Part shown: one piece after another, positions 1 to 8,892 of the stretch
How positions within the stretch are numbered: the first letter of the stretch is position 1
How the letters are laid out: each line of letters opens with the position of its first letter
Source of the DNA: CAVUDO01 sp963740255
GTDB taxonomy: Bacteria; Actinomycetota; Actinomycetes; Mycobacteriales; Cryptosporangiaceae
Length of the DNA stretch: 64,000 bases
Direction: 5' to 3'
Assembly (NCBI GenBank): GCA_963740255.1
Contig: CAVUDO010000002.1
Coordinates: 496,001-560,000, forward strand
Notes under the pieces: generated by a model
Told to the model about the DNA's origin: nothing
The model's input: the letters and a program-made list of their open reading frames with translations, nothing else
The model's database searches: none
Position numbers and translations under genes: made by a program

Positions 1-7
1 GGTCACG

Positions 8-667
8 GTGGCGCCCGCAGGGCTGAGCGCGGCCGCGGTGGCAACGCCGGTGGCCGCTCCGATGGGCTGGCAATCGTCGGCCCTTGCGGCCGAGGACGTG
101 CTGGCGACCCTGCGGGCCGGTTTCGCGCCGCGGGACCTCGCGCCCGCAGCGCTGCTCGCGCTCGTTGTCGCGGTCAGCGGTGCGGTCACCGCGTGGATCT
201 GGTCGGTGCTCGCGCCCCGGGTCCAGGTGGTGATGACCGCCGACGGCCCGGTCGCGGCGGACATCCATACGGAGGACTGGGTGGCCGGCGACATGGTCTT
301 CGCCGCGATCGCGCTGGTCGCGGGTCTCTCCGCCGCGCTGGGCGCCTACGCGATGCGTCGCTGGCGCGGGCCGGTGATGGTGGTGGCGCTGATGCTCGGC
401 TGCCTGGGTGCCGCGGGAGTCTGTGCCTGGCTCGGTCCCGTCTTCGACGCCGAGGAGTACCGAAGGCTGATCGAGGGGGCGCCGGTGGGCGCGCGGTTCG
501 GCCGGCCCGCCGACCTGCGGGCCTCCGGCCTGCTCCTCGTGCAGCCGATGGCGGCGGTGATCTGTTACGTCGTGTGCGCCGCCTGGTCGCGCTCCCCGGA
601 CCTGGGCATCGGCGCCTCGGCGGTGCGCTCCGCGGAGCCCGTGGTCGAGGGCGCCGGGCCGGCCTAG
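8..667 (+). CDS. DUF2567-like integral membrane protein
   Basis: A 219-residue hydrophobic protein with about four membrane segments, near residues 44-66, 95-115, 122-145 and 170-190. A polar loop after segment one contains a TEDWVAGD stretch. The pattern and the place next to a LON-domain gene and hisD resemble the DUF2567-type membrane proteins of actinobacteria; the function is unknown. The GTG start lies only 7 bases inside the window and the frame is open upstream, so the true start may lie outside. The gene ends 21 bases from the convergent LON-domain gene. The family assignment is tentative; that it is a real membrane protein gene is fairly sure. Confidence 0.6.
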   Translation: MAPAGLSAAAVATPVAAPMGWQSSALAAEDVLATLRAGFAPRDLAPAALLALVVAVSGAVTAWIWSVLAPRVQVVMTADGPVAADIHTEDWVAGDMVFAAIALVAGLSAALGAYAMRRWRGPVMVVALMLGCLGAAGVCAWLGPVFDAEEYRRLIEGAPVGARFGRPADLRASGLLLVQPMAAVICYVVCAAWSRSPDLGIGASAVRSAEPVVEGAGPA

Positions 668-688
668 AACCCGGTCTGGGCGTCCTGG

Positions 689-1411
689 TCAGTTGGGCGA
701 CATCGGTACCCGTAGCTCCGCCAGCGGCACCGGCACGGCGCCGAGTCGGGACAGCATGGTCGCCTCCCGTTTGAGCAGCCGCAGCTCGTGCCGCAGCCGC
801 AGGACCGTGTCGCCGATCGCCAGCAGTTCCTGGCGGTCGTCCAGCGTCAGGGGGGCGGACGCGCCGACGAGGTAGGAGAGCAGGTCGGCGTCGTCCGGGA
901 GGGCGAGCTCCTCCGGCTCCGGCTGGCCGCCGCCAGCCGGGTCGCGCACGGGACGGGAGGCGAGGAGCAGGTTCCGGAACCGGCCGAACACCTCGCGGAC
1001 GCTGCGGGAGAGGACGGCGGCCTCGTCCTCGCTCCCGGTGGTCTCCTCCAGCCAGTCCACCGTCCCCCGCAGGTAGGGATGGTGACCGGCGTCCAGTTCC
1101 TGAAGCGCGAACCGGCGCCGCCCCACCGTGACGATGTCGAACCGCCCGTCGTCGTATCCGGCCACCTGGCGCAGCTCGGCGGTGCAGCCCACGCGGTACA
1201 ACGCCGCCACGCCGCACTCGCCGACCTCCCACCCCTGCCGTATCGCCACCACGCCGAACTCGCGCGGCTCGCCGTCCGGCACGGCCATCAGGGCGCGCAC
1301 CAGCGCGCGGTACCGCGGTTCGAAGATGTGGAGCGGAAGCACCACCCCCGGGAACAGGACGGTGCCGAGCGGGAACAGCGGGATGTTCGCGGGCACGATG
1401 TTCGCGGGCAC
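689..1411 (-). CDS. LON peptidase substrate-binding domain protein
   Basis: A 240-residue stand-alone LON N-terminal (substrate-binding) domain with no ATPase or protease domain. The N-terminus IPLFPLGTVLFPG followed by LPLHIFEPRYRAL is the family signature; FGVVAIRQG and the RRRFALQEL strand follow. Such proteins are widespread in actinobacteria, often beside hisD, but their role is not established; binding of unfolded protein segments is inferred from the Lon N-domain. The GTG at 1411 is preferred because a TACGCT box ends 6 bases upstream, giving a leaderless mRNA. A second GTG lies 15 bases on, created by a tandem duplication. Divergent from hisD. Confidence 0.85.
   Translation of the reverse strand: MPANIVPANIPLFPLGTVLFPGVVLPLHIFEPRYRALVRALMAVPDGEPREFGVVAIRQGWEVGECGVAALYRVGCTAELRQVAGYDDGRFDIVTVGRRRFALQELDAGHHPYLRGTVDWLEETTGSEDEAAVLSRSVREVFGRFRNLLLASRPVRDPAGGGQPEPEELALPDDADLLSYLVGASAPLTLDDRQELLAIGDTVLRLRHELRLLKREATMLSRLGAVPVPLAELRVPMSPN
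1382..1411. repeat. 15-bp exact tandem duplication at the LON-gene start codon
   Basis: GATGTTCGCGGGCAC occurs twice head to tail (1382-1396, 1397-1411). On the minus strand each copy starts with a GTG codon and encodes (M/V)PANI, so the gene has two in-frame potential start codons. Confidence 0.9.
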
Positions 1412-1417
1412 GCAGTC

Positions 1418-1423
1418 AGCGTA
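1418..1423 (-). promoter_or_regulatory. -10 box of the LON-domain gene (leaderless)
   Basis: TACGCT on the minus strand, with 6 bases between the box and the GTG at 1411. Transcription would start at or next to the start codon, so no Shine-Dalgarno site is expected and none is seen. Confidence 0.55.
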
Positions 1424-1535
1424 GGAGCGCCGGCGGAGTCCCGCCCGGCGAAGGCGTCCCGGGTGCCACCGCCGCCGTGGCGACCGGGGGTCGCGACGGG
1501 GTGGTGAGGGCGGAGAAACGATTCAGACCCGGCAC

Positions 1536-1541
1536 TAGAGT
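1536..1541 (+). promoter_or_regulatory. -10 box of the his operon (leaderless)
   Basis: TAGAGT, with 7 bases between it and the GTG at 1549. This supports a leaderless hisD transcript and decides the start codon against the upstream in-frame ATG at 1477. Confidence 0.6.
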
Positions 1542-1548
1542 GTCAAGG

Positions 1549-2838
1549 GTGCTGAGGCGTATCGATCTGCGCGGATCCGACCAGGACCCTCGCGTTGTGC
1601 TGCCCCGCGCGGCGCTGGACGTCGACGCGGCGCTGGAGCGGATCCGGCCGGTGGTCGAGGCGGTCCGGGACCGCGGCGCCGAGGCCGTCCGGGAGGCGAC
1701 CCGCCGGTTCGACGGGATCGACCTCGACGACCTCCGGGTGCCCGCCGGGGCGATCGACGAGGCGCGTCGGCAGCTCGATCCGAGCGTGCGCGCGGCGCTG
1801 GAGGAGGCCATCCGGCGCACCCGGCAGGTCCATGCCGACCAGCGGCGCACGGGCGTCACCACCCAGGTCGTCCCCGGCGGCACGGTGACCGAGCGCTGGG
1901 TTCCGGTGTCGCGGGTGGGCCTGTACGTGCCGGGCGGCCTGGCCGTCTACCCGTCCACCGTCGTGATGAACGTCGTCCCGGCACAGGTGGCGGGGGTTCC
2001 CGAGCTGGCGCTGGCCTCCCCGCCGCAGCGCGAGTTCGGCGGCCGGCCGCACCCGGCGATCCTGGCCGCCTGCGCGCTGCTCGGCGTCGAGGAGGTCTAC
2101 GCGGTGGGCGGCGCCCAGGCGATCGCGATGTTCGCCTACGGCGCCGGCGGCTGCCGGCCGGTGGACCTCGTCACCGGGCCGGGCAACGTCTGGGTGACGG
2201 CGGCCAAGCGCCTGCTCCGCGGCGTCGTCGGCATCGACGCGGAGGCCGGCACCACCGAGATCGCGGTGCTCGCCGACGACACCGCCGACCCGGTGCACGT
2301 CGCGGCCGACCTGATCAGCCAGGCCGAGCACGACCCGGCGGCGGCCTCGGTACTGGTCACCCCCTCGGTCGCGCTGGCCGACGCCACGGACGCCCAGGTG
2401 GAACAGCAGGTGGCGGCGACCAAGCACGCAGAGCGGGTGCGCACGGCGCTGTCCGGCCCGCAGTCGGGCACGGTGCTGGTCGACGATGTCGAACACGGCC
2501 TGCGCGTCGTCGACGCGTACGCGGCCGAGCACCTGGAGGTCCAGACCGCGGACGCCCGTGCGGTCGCGGCGCGGGTGCGCAACGCGGGTGCGATCTTCGT
2601 CGGTCCGTGGGCCCCGGTCTCGCTCGGCGACTACTGCGCGGGTTCCAACCACGTACTGCCCACCGGCGGGTGCGCACGGCACGCGTCGGGGTTGTCGGTG
2701 CAGACGTTTCTGCGGGGCATCCACGTCGTCGACTACACCGAGCAGGCCCTTCGGGACGTCGCCGGCCACGTGGACGCGCTGGCCGAGGCCGAGGACCTGC
2801 CCGCGCACGGCACCGCGGTCCGGGTCCGGTTCCGGTGA
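1549..2838 (+). CDS. hisD: Histidinol dehydrogenase
   Basis: Catalyses the last two steps of histidine synthesis, L-histidinol to L-histidine via the aldehyde, using two NAD+ and Zn. The 429 residues are normal for the family. Visible family motifs are GLYVPGG, the nucleotide-site segment TGPGNVWVTAAKR, the zinc-region SQAEHDP, the catalytic AEHLEVQ (Glu-His pair) and GSNHVLPTGG. The frame is open upstream to an ATG at 1477, but the GTG at 1549 fits homologue starts and sits 7 bases after a TAGAGT box. First gene of the compact operon hisD-C-B-H-A-F; its stop overlaps the hisC start (GTGA). Confidence 0.97.
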   Translation: MLRRIDLRGSDQDPRVVLPRAALDVDAALERIRPVVEAVRDRGAEAVREATRRFDGIDLDDLRVPAGAIDEARRQLDPSVRAALEEAIRRTRQVHADQRRTGVTTQVVPGGTVTERWVPVSRVGLYVPGGLAVYPSTVVMNVVPAQVAGVPELALASPPQREFGGRPHPAILAACALLGVEEVYAVGGAQAIAMFAYGAGGCRPVDLVTGPGNVWVTAAKRLLRGVVGIDAEAGTTEIAVLADDTADPVHVAADLISQAEHDPAAASVLVTPSVALADATDAQVEQQVAATKHAERVRTALSGPQSGTVLVDDVEHGLRVVDAYAAEHLEVQTADARAVAARVRNAGAIFVGPWAPVSLGDYCAGSNHVLPTGGCARHASGLSVQTFLRGIHVVDYTEQALRDVAGHVDALAEAEDLPAHGTAVRVRFR

Positions 2839-3977
2839 CCGCGCGCGTCGAGCTGGCCGGCGCGGCGGACGAGACCGCCGGGGTGAGGCCCGCCGACCTG
2901 CCGCTCCGGGACGACCTTCGCGGTGCCACCCCGTACGGGGCGCCGCAGCTGGACGTCCCGGTGGCGTTGAACACCAACGAGAACTCCCATCCGGTACCCG
3001 TGCCGGTGGTCGAGGCGATCGTCGCGGCGGTCCGGGTCGAGGCGTCGGGCCTGAACCGGTACCCCGACCGGGAGGCCGAGGCGCTCCGCGCCGACCTCGC
3101 GGCCTACCTGGGCCACGGCCTGGCCAGCCCCCAGCTCTGGGCGGCCAACGGCTCGAACGAGGTGCTGCAGCAGGTGCTGCAGGCGTTCGGCGGCCCAGGT
3201 CGCAGCGCGCTCGGCTTCACCCCGGCGTACTCGATGCACCCGGTGCTGGCCCGGAGCACGGGGACACGCTGGATCGACGGCCGGCGCGGCACCGACTTCA
3301 CGGTCACGGCGGCCAGCGCGGCCGAGCAGGTACGCGGGGACGCCCCGGACGTGGTGTTCCTGTGCTCGCCGAACAACCCGACCGGGACCGCGCTCGGGCT
3401 CGACGTGGTGGAGGCGGTGCTCGCCGCCGCGCCGGGCATGGTGGTGGTGGACGAGGCCTACGCCGAGTTCGCCCGACCCGGCACCCCGAGCGCGCTGACG
3501 TTGCTGCCCGGCCACCCGCGGCTGGTGGTGACCCGGACGATGAGCAAGGCGTTCGCACTGGCCGGCGCCCGGGTGGGGTACCTGGCCGCCGACCCCGCGG
3601 TGGTGGACGCCCTGCGGCTGGTCCGGCTGCCGTACCACCTGTCCTCGCTCACCCAGGCCGCCGCCCGGGCCGCGCTCGCCCACCGCGACGAGCTGCTGTC
3701 CACCGTGGCGGCGATCAAGGCGCAGCGCGACCGGATCGTGGCCGAACTCGGTCGCCGGGGGCTGGACGTGGTCCCCAGCGATGCCAACTTCGTGCTGTTC
3801 GGCGGCCTGCGGGACCACCGTGCGGTGTGGCGGGGACTGCTCGGGGGTGGCGTGCTCGTCCGCGACGTCGGCCTGGCCGGGCACCTGCGGGTCACGGCGG
3901 GCACCGCGGCCGAGGTGGACGCGTTCCTCGCCGCCCTGGATGCGACGATCGACGAGGGAACGGGTGAAGGCGGATGA
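2835..3977 (+). CDS. hisC: Histidinol-phosphate aminotransferase
   Basis: A PLP-dependent fold-type I aminotransferase of 380 residues that converts imidazole-acetol phosphate and glutamate to histidinol phosphate. NTNENSHPVP at the N-terminus contacts substrate. FLCSPNNPTG, VVDEAYAEF and the Schiff-base lysine segment TRTMSKAFALAGARVGYL are all present, and the C-terminal LRVTAGT contains the substrate-phosphate arginine. The GTG overlaps the hisD stop codon, implying translational coupling. The frame is open far upstream, but that part lies over hisD and does not belong to this gene. Its 3' end overlaps hisB by 4 bases. Confidence 0.96.
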   Translation: MTARVELAGAADETAGVRPADLPLRDDLRGATPYGAPQLDVPVALNTNENSHPVPVPVVEAIVAAVRVEASGLNRYPDREAEALRADLAAYLGHGLASPQLWAANGSNEVLQQVLQAFGGPGRSALGFTPAYSMHPVLARSTGTRWIDGRRGTDFTVTAASAAEQVRGDAPDVVFLCSPNNPTGTALGLDVVEAVLAAAPGMVVVDEAYAEFARPGTPSALTLLPGHPRLVVTRTMSKAFALAGARVGYLAADPAVVDALRLVRLPYHLSSLTQAAARAALAHRDELLSTVAAIKAQRDRIVAELGRRGLDVVPSDANFVLFGGLRDHRAVWRGLLGGGVLVRDVGLAGHLRVTAGTAAEVDAFLAALDATIDEGTGEGG

Positions 3978-4570
3978 AGCGCACCGGCCGGGTCGAGCGG
4001 GCCACCTCGGAGTCGACGGTGCTGGTCGAGATCGACCTGGACGGCTCGGGCCTGACGAAGGTGGAGACCGGGGTGGGCTTCTACGACCACATGCTCGCCC
4101 AGCTCGGCCGGCACGCCGGGTTCGACCTCACCGTGCACACCGTCGGCGACCTGCACATCGACGCGCACCACACGGTGGAGGACACCGCGATCGCGCTCGG
4201 CCAGGCGCTCCGGGAGGCGCTCGGCGACAAGGCCGGGATCCGCCGGTTCGGCGACGCGCTGGTGCCGCTGGACGAGTGTCTGGTCCAGGCGGCGGTGGAC
4301 CTCTCCGGCCGCCCGTACCTCGTACACGAGGAGCCGGCGGTGATGGAGACGGCCACGATCGGCCCGATGTTCCCCGCGACCCTGGTCCGGCACGTCTGGG
4401 AGGCCCTCGCCCACCACGCCGCGATCGCGCTGCACGTGCTGGTGCGCTCGGGCCGCGACCCGCACCACATCGCCGAGGCCCAGTTCAAGGCGGTTGCCCG
4501 CGCGCTGCGCGACGCCACCGCGCCGGACCCCCGCACGACGGGCGTCCCGTCCACGAAGGGCGTGCTGTAG
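3974..4570 (+). CDS. hisB: Imidazoleglycerol-phosphate dehydratase
   Basis: Dehydrates imidazoleglycerol phosphate to imidazole-acetol phosphate. It is the 198-residue monofunctional form, without the histidinol-phosphatase domain found in enterobacteria. The manganese-binding histidine motifs are intact: YDHMLAQLGRHAGFDL, the DAHHTVED segment, and the second-half equivalents VRHVWEALAHHAAIALHV and DPHHIAEAQFKA. The ATG overlaps the hisC stop by 4 bases. Third gene of the operon. Confidence 0.97.
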   Translation: MKRTGRVERATSESTVLVEIDLDGSGLTKVETGVGFYDHMLAQLGRHAGFDLTVHTVGDLHIDAHHTVEDTAIALGQALREALGDKAGIRRFGDALVPLDECLVQAAVDLSGRPYLVHEEPAVMETATIGPMFPATLVRHVWEALAHHAAIALHVLVRSGRDPHHIAEAQFKAVARALRDATAPDPRTTGVPSTKGVL

Positions 4571-4586
4571 TGGTGCCGGTGGACCG

Positions 4587-5243
4587 GTGAACGCGCGCGT
4601 CGTCGTCCTGGACTACGGCTCGGGGAACCTGCGGTCGGCCGAACGGGCGCTGGTGCGGGCCGGAGCCGCCGTCGCCGTGACCGCCGACCTGGACGCGGCC
4701 GAGGCCGCGGACGGACTGGTCGTGCCGGGGGTCGGAGCCTTCGCGGCCTGCATGGCGGGCATGGGGGCGCTCGGTGCCGGGCCGGTGATCGCCGGGCGGG
4801 TGGCGGCCGGGCGGCCCGTGCTGGGTATCTGCGTGGGGATGCAGGTGCTGTTCGAACAGGGCGAGGAGCACGGTGTGGTGACCACGGGTCTGGGCCTGCT
4901 GCCCGGTGCGGTGACCCGGCTGCGGGCCGAGCGTGTTCCGCACATGGGCTGGAACCAGGTCGCCGCCGGCACCGGCTCCCGGCTGTTCGCGGGCATCCCC
5001 ACCAGCGAGCGGTTCTACTTCGTCCACTCCTACGCGGCCCACGGGGCCGACGGCGTGGTGAGCCGCACGACCCACGGGCAACCGTTCGTGTCCGCCGTGG
5101 AACACGGGTCGCTGGCCGCCACCCAGTTCCACCCCGAGAAGTCCGGGGACGCCGGCGCGGCACTGCTGGCCAACTGGGTCGGCCAGCTCGCCCCACCGCG
5201 CCGGGACGGACCCGCGACGGCGATCTCCCAGGGAGCGCGATGA
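4587..5243 (+). CDS. hisH: Imidazole glycerol phosphate synthase, glutamine amidotransferase subunit
   Basis: A class I glutaminase of 218 residues that supplies ammonia to HisF. Visible motifs: VVLDYGSGNLRS at the N-terminus, oxyanion strand VVPGVGAF, nucleophile-cysteine motif GICVGMQVLF, and the His-Glu of the triad in FHPEKSG near the C-terminus. The GTG at 4587 gives the family's usual N-terminus VNARVVVLDYG; the frame is open further up over hisB. The 3' end overlaps the hisA ATG by 4 bases. Works in complex with HisF, two genes downstream. Confidence 0.96.
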   Translation: MNARVVVLDYGSGNLRSAERALVRAGAAVAVTADLDAAEAADGLVVPGVGAFAACMAGMGALGAGPVIAGRVAAGRPVLGICVGMQVLFEQGEEHGVVTTGLGLLPGAVTRLRAERVPHMGWNQVAAGTGSRLFAGIPTSERFYFVHSYAAHGADGVVSRTTHGQPFVSAVEHGSLAATQFHPEKSGDAGAALLANWVGQLAPPRRDGPATAISQGAR

Positions 5244-6007
5244 CCCCCGAACCGAGGACCCCCGAACCGAGGACGCTGGAGCTGTTGCCCGCGGTCGATG
5301 TCGCCGATGGGCGGGCGGTGCGGCTGGTCCAGGGCGAGGCCGGCACCGAGACCTCCTACGGCGACCCGCGCGACGCCGCGCTGGCCTGGCAGGACGGCGG
5401 CGCCGAGTGGATCCACCTGGTCGACCTCGACGCGGCGTTCGGCCGGGGCTCGAACGCCGCGCTGCTGGCCGAGGTGGTGGGCGCGGTCGACGTCCGGGTG
5501 GAACTGTCCGGCGGCATCCGGGACGACGCGTCGCTGCGGGCGGGGCTGGCCACCGGCTGCGCGCGGGTGAACATCGGCACCGCGGCGCTGGAGGATCCGG
5601 TGTGGTGCGCCCGCGCGATCGCCGAGCACGGCGACCGGGTGGCGATCGGGCTCGACGTCCGGGGAACCACGCTCTCCGGCCGCGGCTGGACCCGGGACGG
5701 CGGCGAGCTGTTCGAGGTGCTGGCCCGCCTGGATTCCGAGGGCTGCGCCCGGTACGTGGTCACCGACGTCCGGCGGGACGGGACGCTGACCGGCCCCAAC
5801 CTCGACCTGCTGCGCCTGGTGTGCGCCGCCACCGACCGTCCGGTGGTCGCCTCCGGCGGGGTGTCCACGCTGGACGATCTCGGTGACCTGGCCGCGCTCG
5901 TGCCGCTGGGCGTGGAAGGCGCGATCATCGGGAAGGCGCTCTACGTGGGCGCGTTCACGTTGCCCGAGGCGCTGGCGGCCGTGGCCCCGCGTCCCCGCGT
6001 GCCGTGA
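5240..6007 (+). CDS. hisA: Phosphoribosyl isomerase A (HisA; probably bifunctional PriA)
   Basis: A (beta/alpha)8 isomerase of 255 residues that converts ProFAR to PRFAR. Family features are LLPAVDVADGRAVRLVQG with the catalytic Asp, VELSGGIRDD, VTDVRRDGTLTGPN with the second catalytic Asp, and the phosphate loop ASGGVSTLDDL. In actinobacteria this protein (PriA) usually also performs the TrpF reaction, replacing a missing trpF; that is an inference from family knowledge, and no trpF is present in this window. The N-terminus holds an exact 15-bp tandem duplication that adds TPEPR twice. A GGGAG Shine-Dalgarno site lies just before the ATG. Confidence 0.95.
   Translation: MTPEPRTPEPRTLELLPAVDVADGRAVRLVQGEAGTETSYGDPRDAALAWQDGGAEWIHLVDLDAAFGRGSNAALLAEVVGAVDVRVELSGGIRDDASLRAGLATGCARVNIGTAALEDPVWCARAIAEHGDRVAIGLDVRGTTLSGRGWTRDGGELFEVLARLDSEGCARYVVTDVRRDGTLTGPNLDLLRLVCAATDRPVVASGGVSTLDDLGDLAALVPLGVEGAIIGKALYVGAFTLPEALAAVAPRPRVP
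5243..5272. repeat. 15-bp exact tandem duplication in the 5' end of hisA
   Basis: ACCCCCGAACCGAGG occurs twice head to tail directly after the ATG (5243-5257, 5258-5272). Each copy encodes TPEPR, so the frame is kept and the protein gains a five-residue repeat ahead of the barrel. Confidence 0.9.
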
Positions 6008-6050
6008 CCGTTCGCCGGAGCGTCGGTGCCGTTCGGCAGGCGGCCGCGGC

Positions 6051-6821
6051 ATGACCGTGGCGGTGCGGGTGATCCCGTGCCTGGACGTGGACGCCGGCCG
6101 GGTGGTCAAGGGCGTCAACTTCACCGCGCTGCGCGACGCCGGCGACCCGGTGGAGCTGGCCCGGGCCTACGACGCGGCCGGCGCCGACGAGCTGACCTTC
6201 CTGGACATCACCGCCTCCTCCGGCGGGCGGGAGACCACGTTCGACGTGGTGCGGCGGACCGCGGAGTGCGTGTTCATCCCGCTCACCGTCGGCGGCGGGG
6301 TGCGCTCCGTGTCCGACGTGGACGCATTGCTGCGGGCCGGGGCGGACAAGGTGGGCGTCAACACCGCGGCGATCGCCCGGCCGGAGCTGCTGCGGGAGGC
6401 GGCCGAGCGGTTCGGCTCGCAGTGCGTGGTCCTCTCGGTGGACGCCCGGCGGGTGCTCGACGGACCGCCTACGCCGAGCGGCTTCGAGGTGACCACCCAC
6501 GGCGGCCGCCGCGGCACCGGCCTGGACGCGGTGGAGTGGGCGTCCCGGGGCCAGGAGTTGGGCGTCGGGGAGATCCTGCTCAATGCGATGGACGGCGACG
6601 GCACCAGGGACGGCTACGACCTGCCGCTGATCCGGGCCGTCCGGGCGGTGGTCGACGTTCCGGTGATCGCCAGCGGGGGAGCGGGGCGGCCGGAGCACTT
6701 CGCCCCGGCCGTGGACGCCGGTGCCGACGCGGTGCTCGCGGCCAGCGTCCTCCATTTCGGCGAGCTGTCGATCGCGCAGGTCAAGGATGCGCTGCGGGAG
6801 GCTGGACACCCCGTCCGCTGA
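6051..6821 (+). CDS. hisF: Imidazole glycerol phosphate synthase cyclase subunit
   Basis: A (beta/alpha)8 cyclase of 256 residues that uses HisH-derived ammonia to turn PRFAR into imidazoleglycerol phosphate and AICAR. VRVIPCLDVDAGRVVKGVNF holds the first catalytic Asp, NAMDGDGTRDGYD the second, and VGGGVRS and ASGGAG are phosphate-binding loops. The frame is open upstream into hisA, but the ATG at 6051 matches the family N-terminus MTVAVRVIPCLD. It lies 43 bases after hisA and closes the main his cluster. hisI lies 8 kb further on, separated by unrelated genes. Confidence 0.96.
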   Translation: MTVAVRVIPCLDVDAGRVVKGVNFTALRDAGDPVELARAYDAAGADELTFLDITASSGGRETTFDVVRRTAECVFIPLTVGGGVRSVSDVDALLRAGADKVGVNTAAIARPELLREAAERFGSQCVVLSVDARRVLDGPPTPSGFEVTTHGGRRGTGLDAVEWASRGQELGVGEILLNAMDGDGTRDGYDLPLIRAVRAVVDVPVIASGGAGRPEHFAPAVDAGADAVLAASVLHFGELSIAQVKDALREAGHPVR

Positions 6822-6972
6822 GTCGTCGACACCAGCCGGCGACCGGCGAGTGGCAAGCCGTCGACGTGCACGGTCGGCCCGCCGCGGCCGTCCGGACGCG
6901 GCCGGACGCGGGCCGTCGGGGAATGCCGGCCGGACTGTCGGGCTTGCACTGCAGGTTGGGCGCGGACGGGAC

Positions 6973-8892
6973 ATGGCGGCGGCGCACGGTGGACGGGGGC
7001 GTGGTTTGAGGGCGGCCAAGGGAGTCGGGGGCGACGTGCTGCGGCGCGGGCTGGCCATCCTGCGGATGTCCGTGCGCGAGGAACCTCGGGTGTTCGCGGT
7101 GAGCGTGGTCGGGAGCACGCTGTTCGGGCTGGCGGCGGTCGGCGGTGCGTTCGTGGTCGGGGCGATCGTCGGCGACGTGGTCGTGCCCGCGCTGCGCTCG
7201 GGGCAGGTGACCGCCGCCGCGTTGGCGCTCGCCGCGCTGGCGTTGGTCGGGGTCTCGCTGGTCCGGGTGGTGGGCATCCTCGGCCGCCGCCTCGGTGCCG
7301 GTGTCATGCAGTACCGCCTGCAGGCCACCTACCGCCGCCGGGTCACCCGCAAGTACCTCGAGCTGCCGCTGTCCTGGCACCAGCGCCACCAGACCGGTGC
7401 CCTGCTCTCCAATGCCAACGCCGACGTGGAGGCGCTGTGGTACCCGATCGCGCCGTTCCCGTTCGCCGTGGGTGTGGTGGTGATGGTGCTGGTCGCCGCG
7501 ACGGCGCTGTTCGCGACCGACTGGGTGCTGGCGCTGGTCGGCCTGCTGGTCTTCCCGTCGGTGTTCGCGGTCAACATCCTCTACTCGCGCCGGATGTCGC
7601 CGCGGATGACCCACGCCCAGCGCCTGCGTGCGCAGGTCTCGGCGCTGGCCCACGAGAGCTTCGACGGGGCGCTGGTGGTCAAGACCCTCGGCCGGGAAGG
7701 CGCCGAGACGGCCCGGTTCGCTACCGGTGCCCACGCGCTGAGGGACGCGCAGATCCGGGTCGGGCGGGTGCGCGGCCTCTTCGATCCGCTGATGGAGGCG
7801 CTGCCCAACCTCGGCACGATCACCGTGCTGCTGGCGGGTGCGCTGCGGGTGGGCACGGGCGCCGTCAGCGTGCAGGAGGTGGTCAGCGTCGCGTTCCTGT
7901 TCACGGCGCTGGCGTTCCCGCTGCGGGCGATCGGGTGGCTGCTCGGCGAGCTGCCCCGCAGCGTGGTCGGCTGGGAGCGGGTCAGCCGGGTGCTCGCCGC
8001 GACGGGCGAGATGACCCACGGGTCGCAGACGCTGCCCGATAGCGACAAGCCGGCCGCCCTGGAGCTGCGCGGCGTCACGTACGCGTACCCCGACTCGACC
8101 ACCGTCGACCTCGGCGCACCGGCCGGTCCGCCCGAGGACGCCGAGCCGGCCTCCGACGCGGGTGTGGCCGTGCTGCACGACGTCACGTTCGACCTCGCGC
8201 CGGGCCGTACGGTGGCGTTGGTCGGTCCGACCGGCTCCGGCAAGTCCACGGTGACGTCCCTGGTCAGCCGCCTGGCGGACCCCGACGAAGGCACACTCCT
8301 GCTCGACGGCATCGAGCTGGCCGGCCTGCGCGAGGGCGAGGTCAGCCGGACGGTCGCGCTGGTCGGGCAGCTCGCTTTCCTGTTCGACGACACGGTGCGC
8401 GGCAACGTGACGCTCGGGCTCGAGGTCGGCGACGAGGAGATCTGGGCGGCGCTGCGGCTGGCCCAGGCCGACCGGTTCGTCGCGGAGCTCGCCGACGGAC
8501 TGGACACGAGGGTCGGGGAGCGCGGCACCACGCTCTCTGGCGGGCAGCGCCAGCGACTCGCGCTGGCCCGTGCGCTGGTGCGACGGCCCCGCCTGCTCGT
8601 CCTGGACGACGCCACCAGCAGCGTCGACCCGGCGGTGGAGGCCGCGATCCTGCGGGCGCTGCGGACGGCGGACCTCGCCACCACGGTGCTCGTCGTGGCC
8701 TACCGGCGGGCCACCATCGCGATGGCCGACGAGGTCGTCTACCTCGAACGCGGCCGGGTAGTGGCCCGCGGCACCCACGAGCAGCTGCTCGTCGGCACGG
8801 CCGGCTACCGGAACCTGGTCACCGCGTACGCCGAGGCCGAGCGCGAGCGCGCCAGGGAACGGGCCCTCGAGGGCGCGGAGGTCACCTCGTGA
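6973..8892 (+). CDS. ABC exporter half-transporter, ATPase-degenerate subunit
   Basis: A 639-residue fusion of six membrane segments (about residues 35-340) and a nucleotide-binding domain (about 370-620). Walker A GPTGSGKSTV and signature LSGGQRQR are canonical. Walker B reads LLVLDDATSSVD, with Asp where the catalytic Glu normally stands, and the H-loop reads LVVAYRRAT, with Tyr for His. Both changes mark the degenerate ATP site of heterodimeric exporters such as TM287/288. The next gene supplies the complementary half and overlaps by 4 bases (GTGA). The substrate is unknown; drug or lipid export is possible. The ATG at 6973 is chosen for a GGACGGGAC purine run upstream; upstream starts are possible. 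Confidence 0.88.
   Translation: MAAAHGGRGRGLRAAKGVGGDVLRRGLAILRMSVREEPRVFAVSVVGSTLFGLAAVGGAFVVGAIVGDVVVPALRSGQVTAAALALAALALVGVSLVRVVGILGRRLGAGVMQYRLQATYRRRVTRKYLELPLSWHQRHQTGALLSNANADVEALWYPIAPFPFAVGVVVMVLVAATALFATDWVLALVGLLVFPSVFAVNILYSRRMSPRMTHAQRLRAQVSALAHESFDGALVVKTLGREGAETARFATGAHALRDAQIRVGRVRGLFDPLMEALPNLGTITVLLAGALRVGTGAVSVQEVVSVAFLFTALAFPLRAIGWLLGELPRSVVGWERVSRVLAATGEMTHGSQTLPDSDKPAALELRGVTYAYPDSTTVDLGAPAGPPEDAEPASDAGVAVLHDVTFDLAPGRTVALVGPTGSGKSTVTSLVSRLADPDEGTLLLDGIELAGLREGEVSRTVALVGQLAFLFDDTVRGNVTLGLEVGDEEIWAALRLAQADRFVAELADGLDTRVGERGTTLSGGQRQRLALARALVRRPRLLVLDDATSSVDPAVEAAILRALRTADLATTVLVVAYRRATIAMADEVVYLERGRVVARGTHEQLLVGTAGYRNLVTAYAEAERERARERALEGAEVTS

Noticed and set aside
2486..3967. 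493-codon plus-strand frame over hisD-hisC
   Set aside because: Arg/Gly/Pro-rich frame overlapping two conserved genes in another phase.
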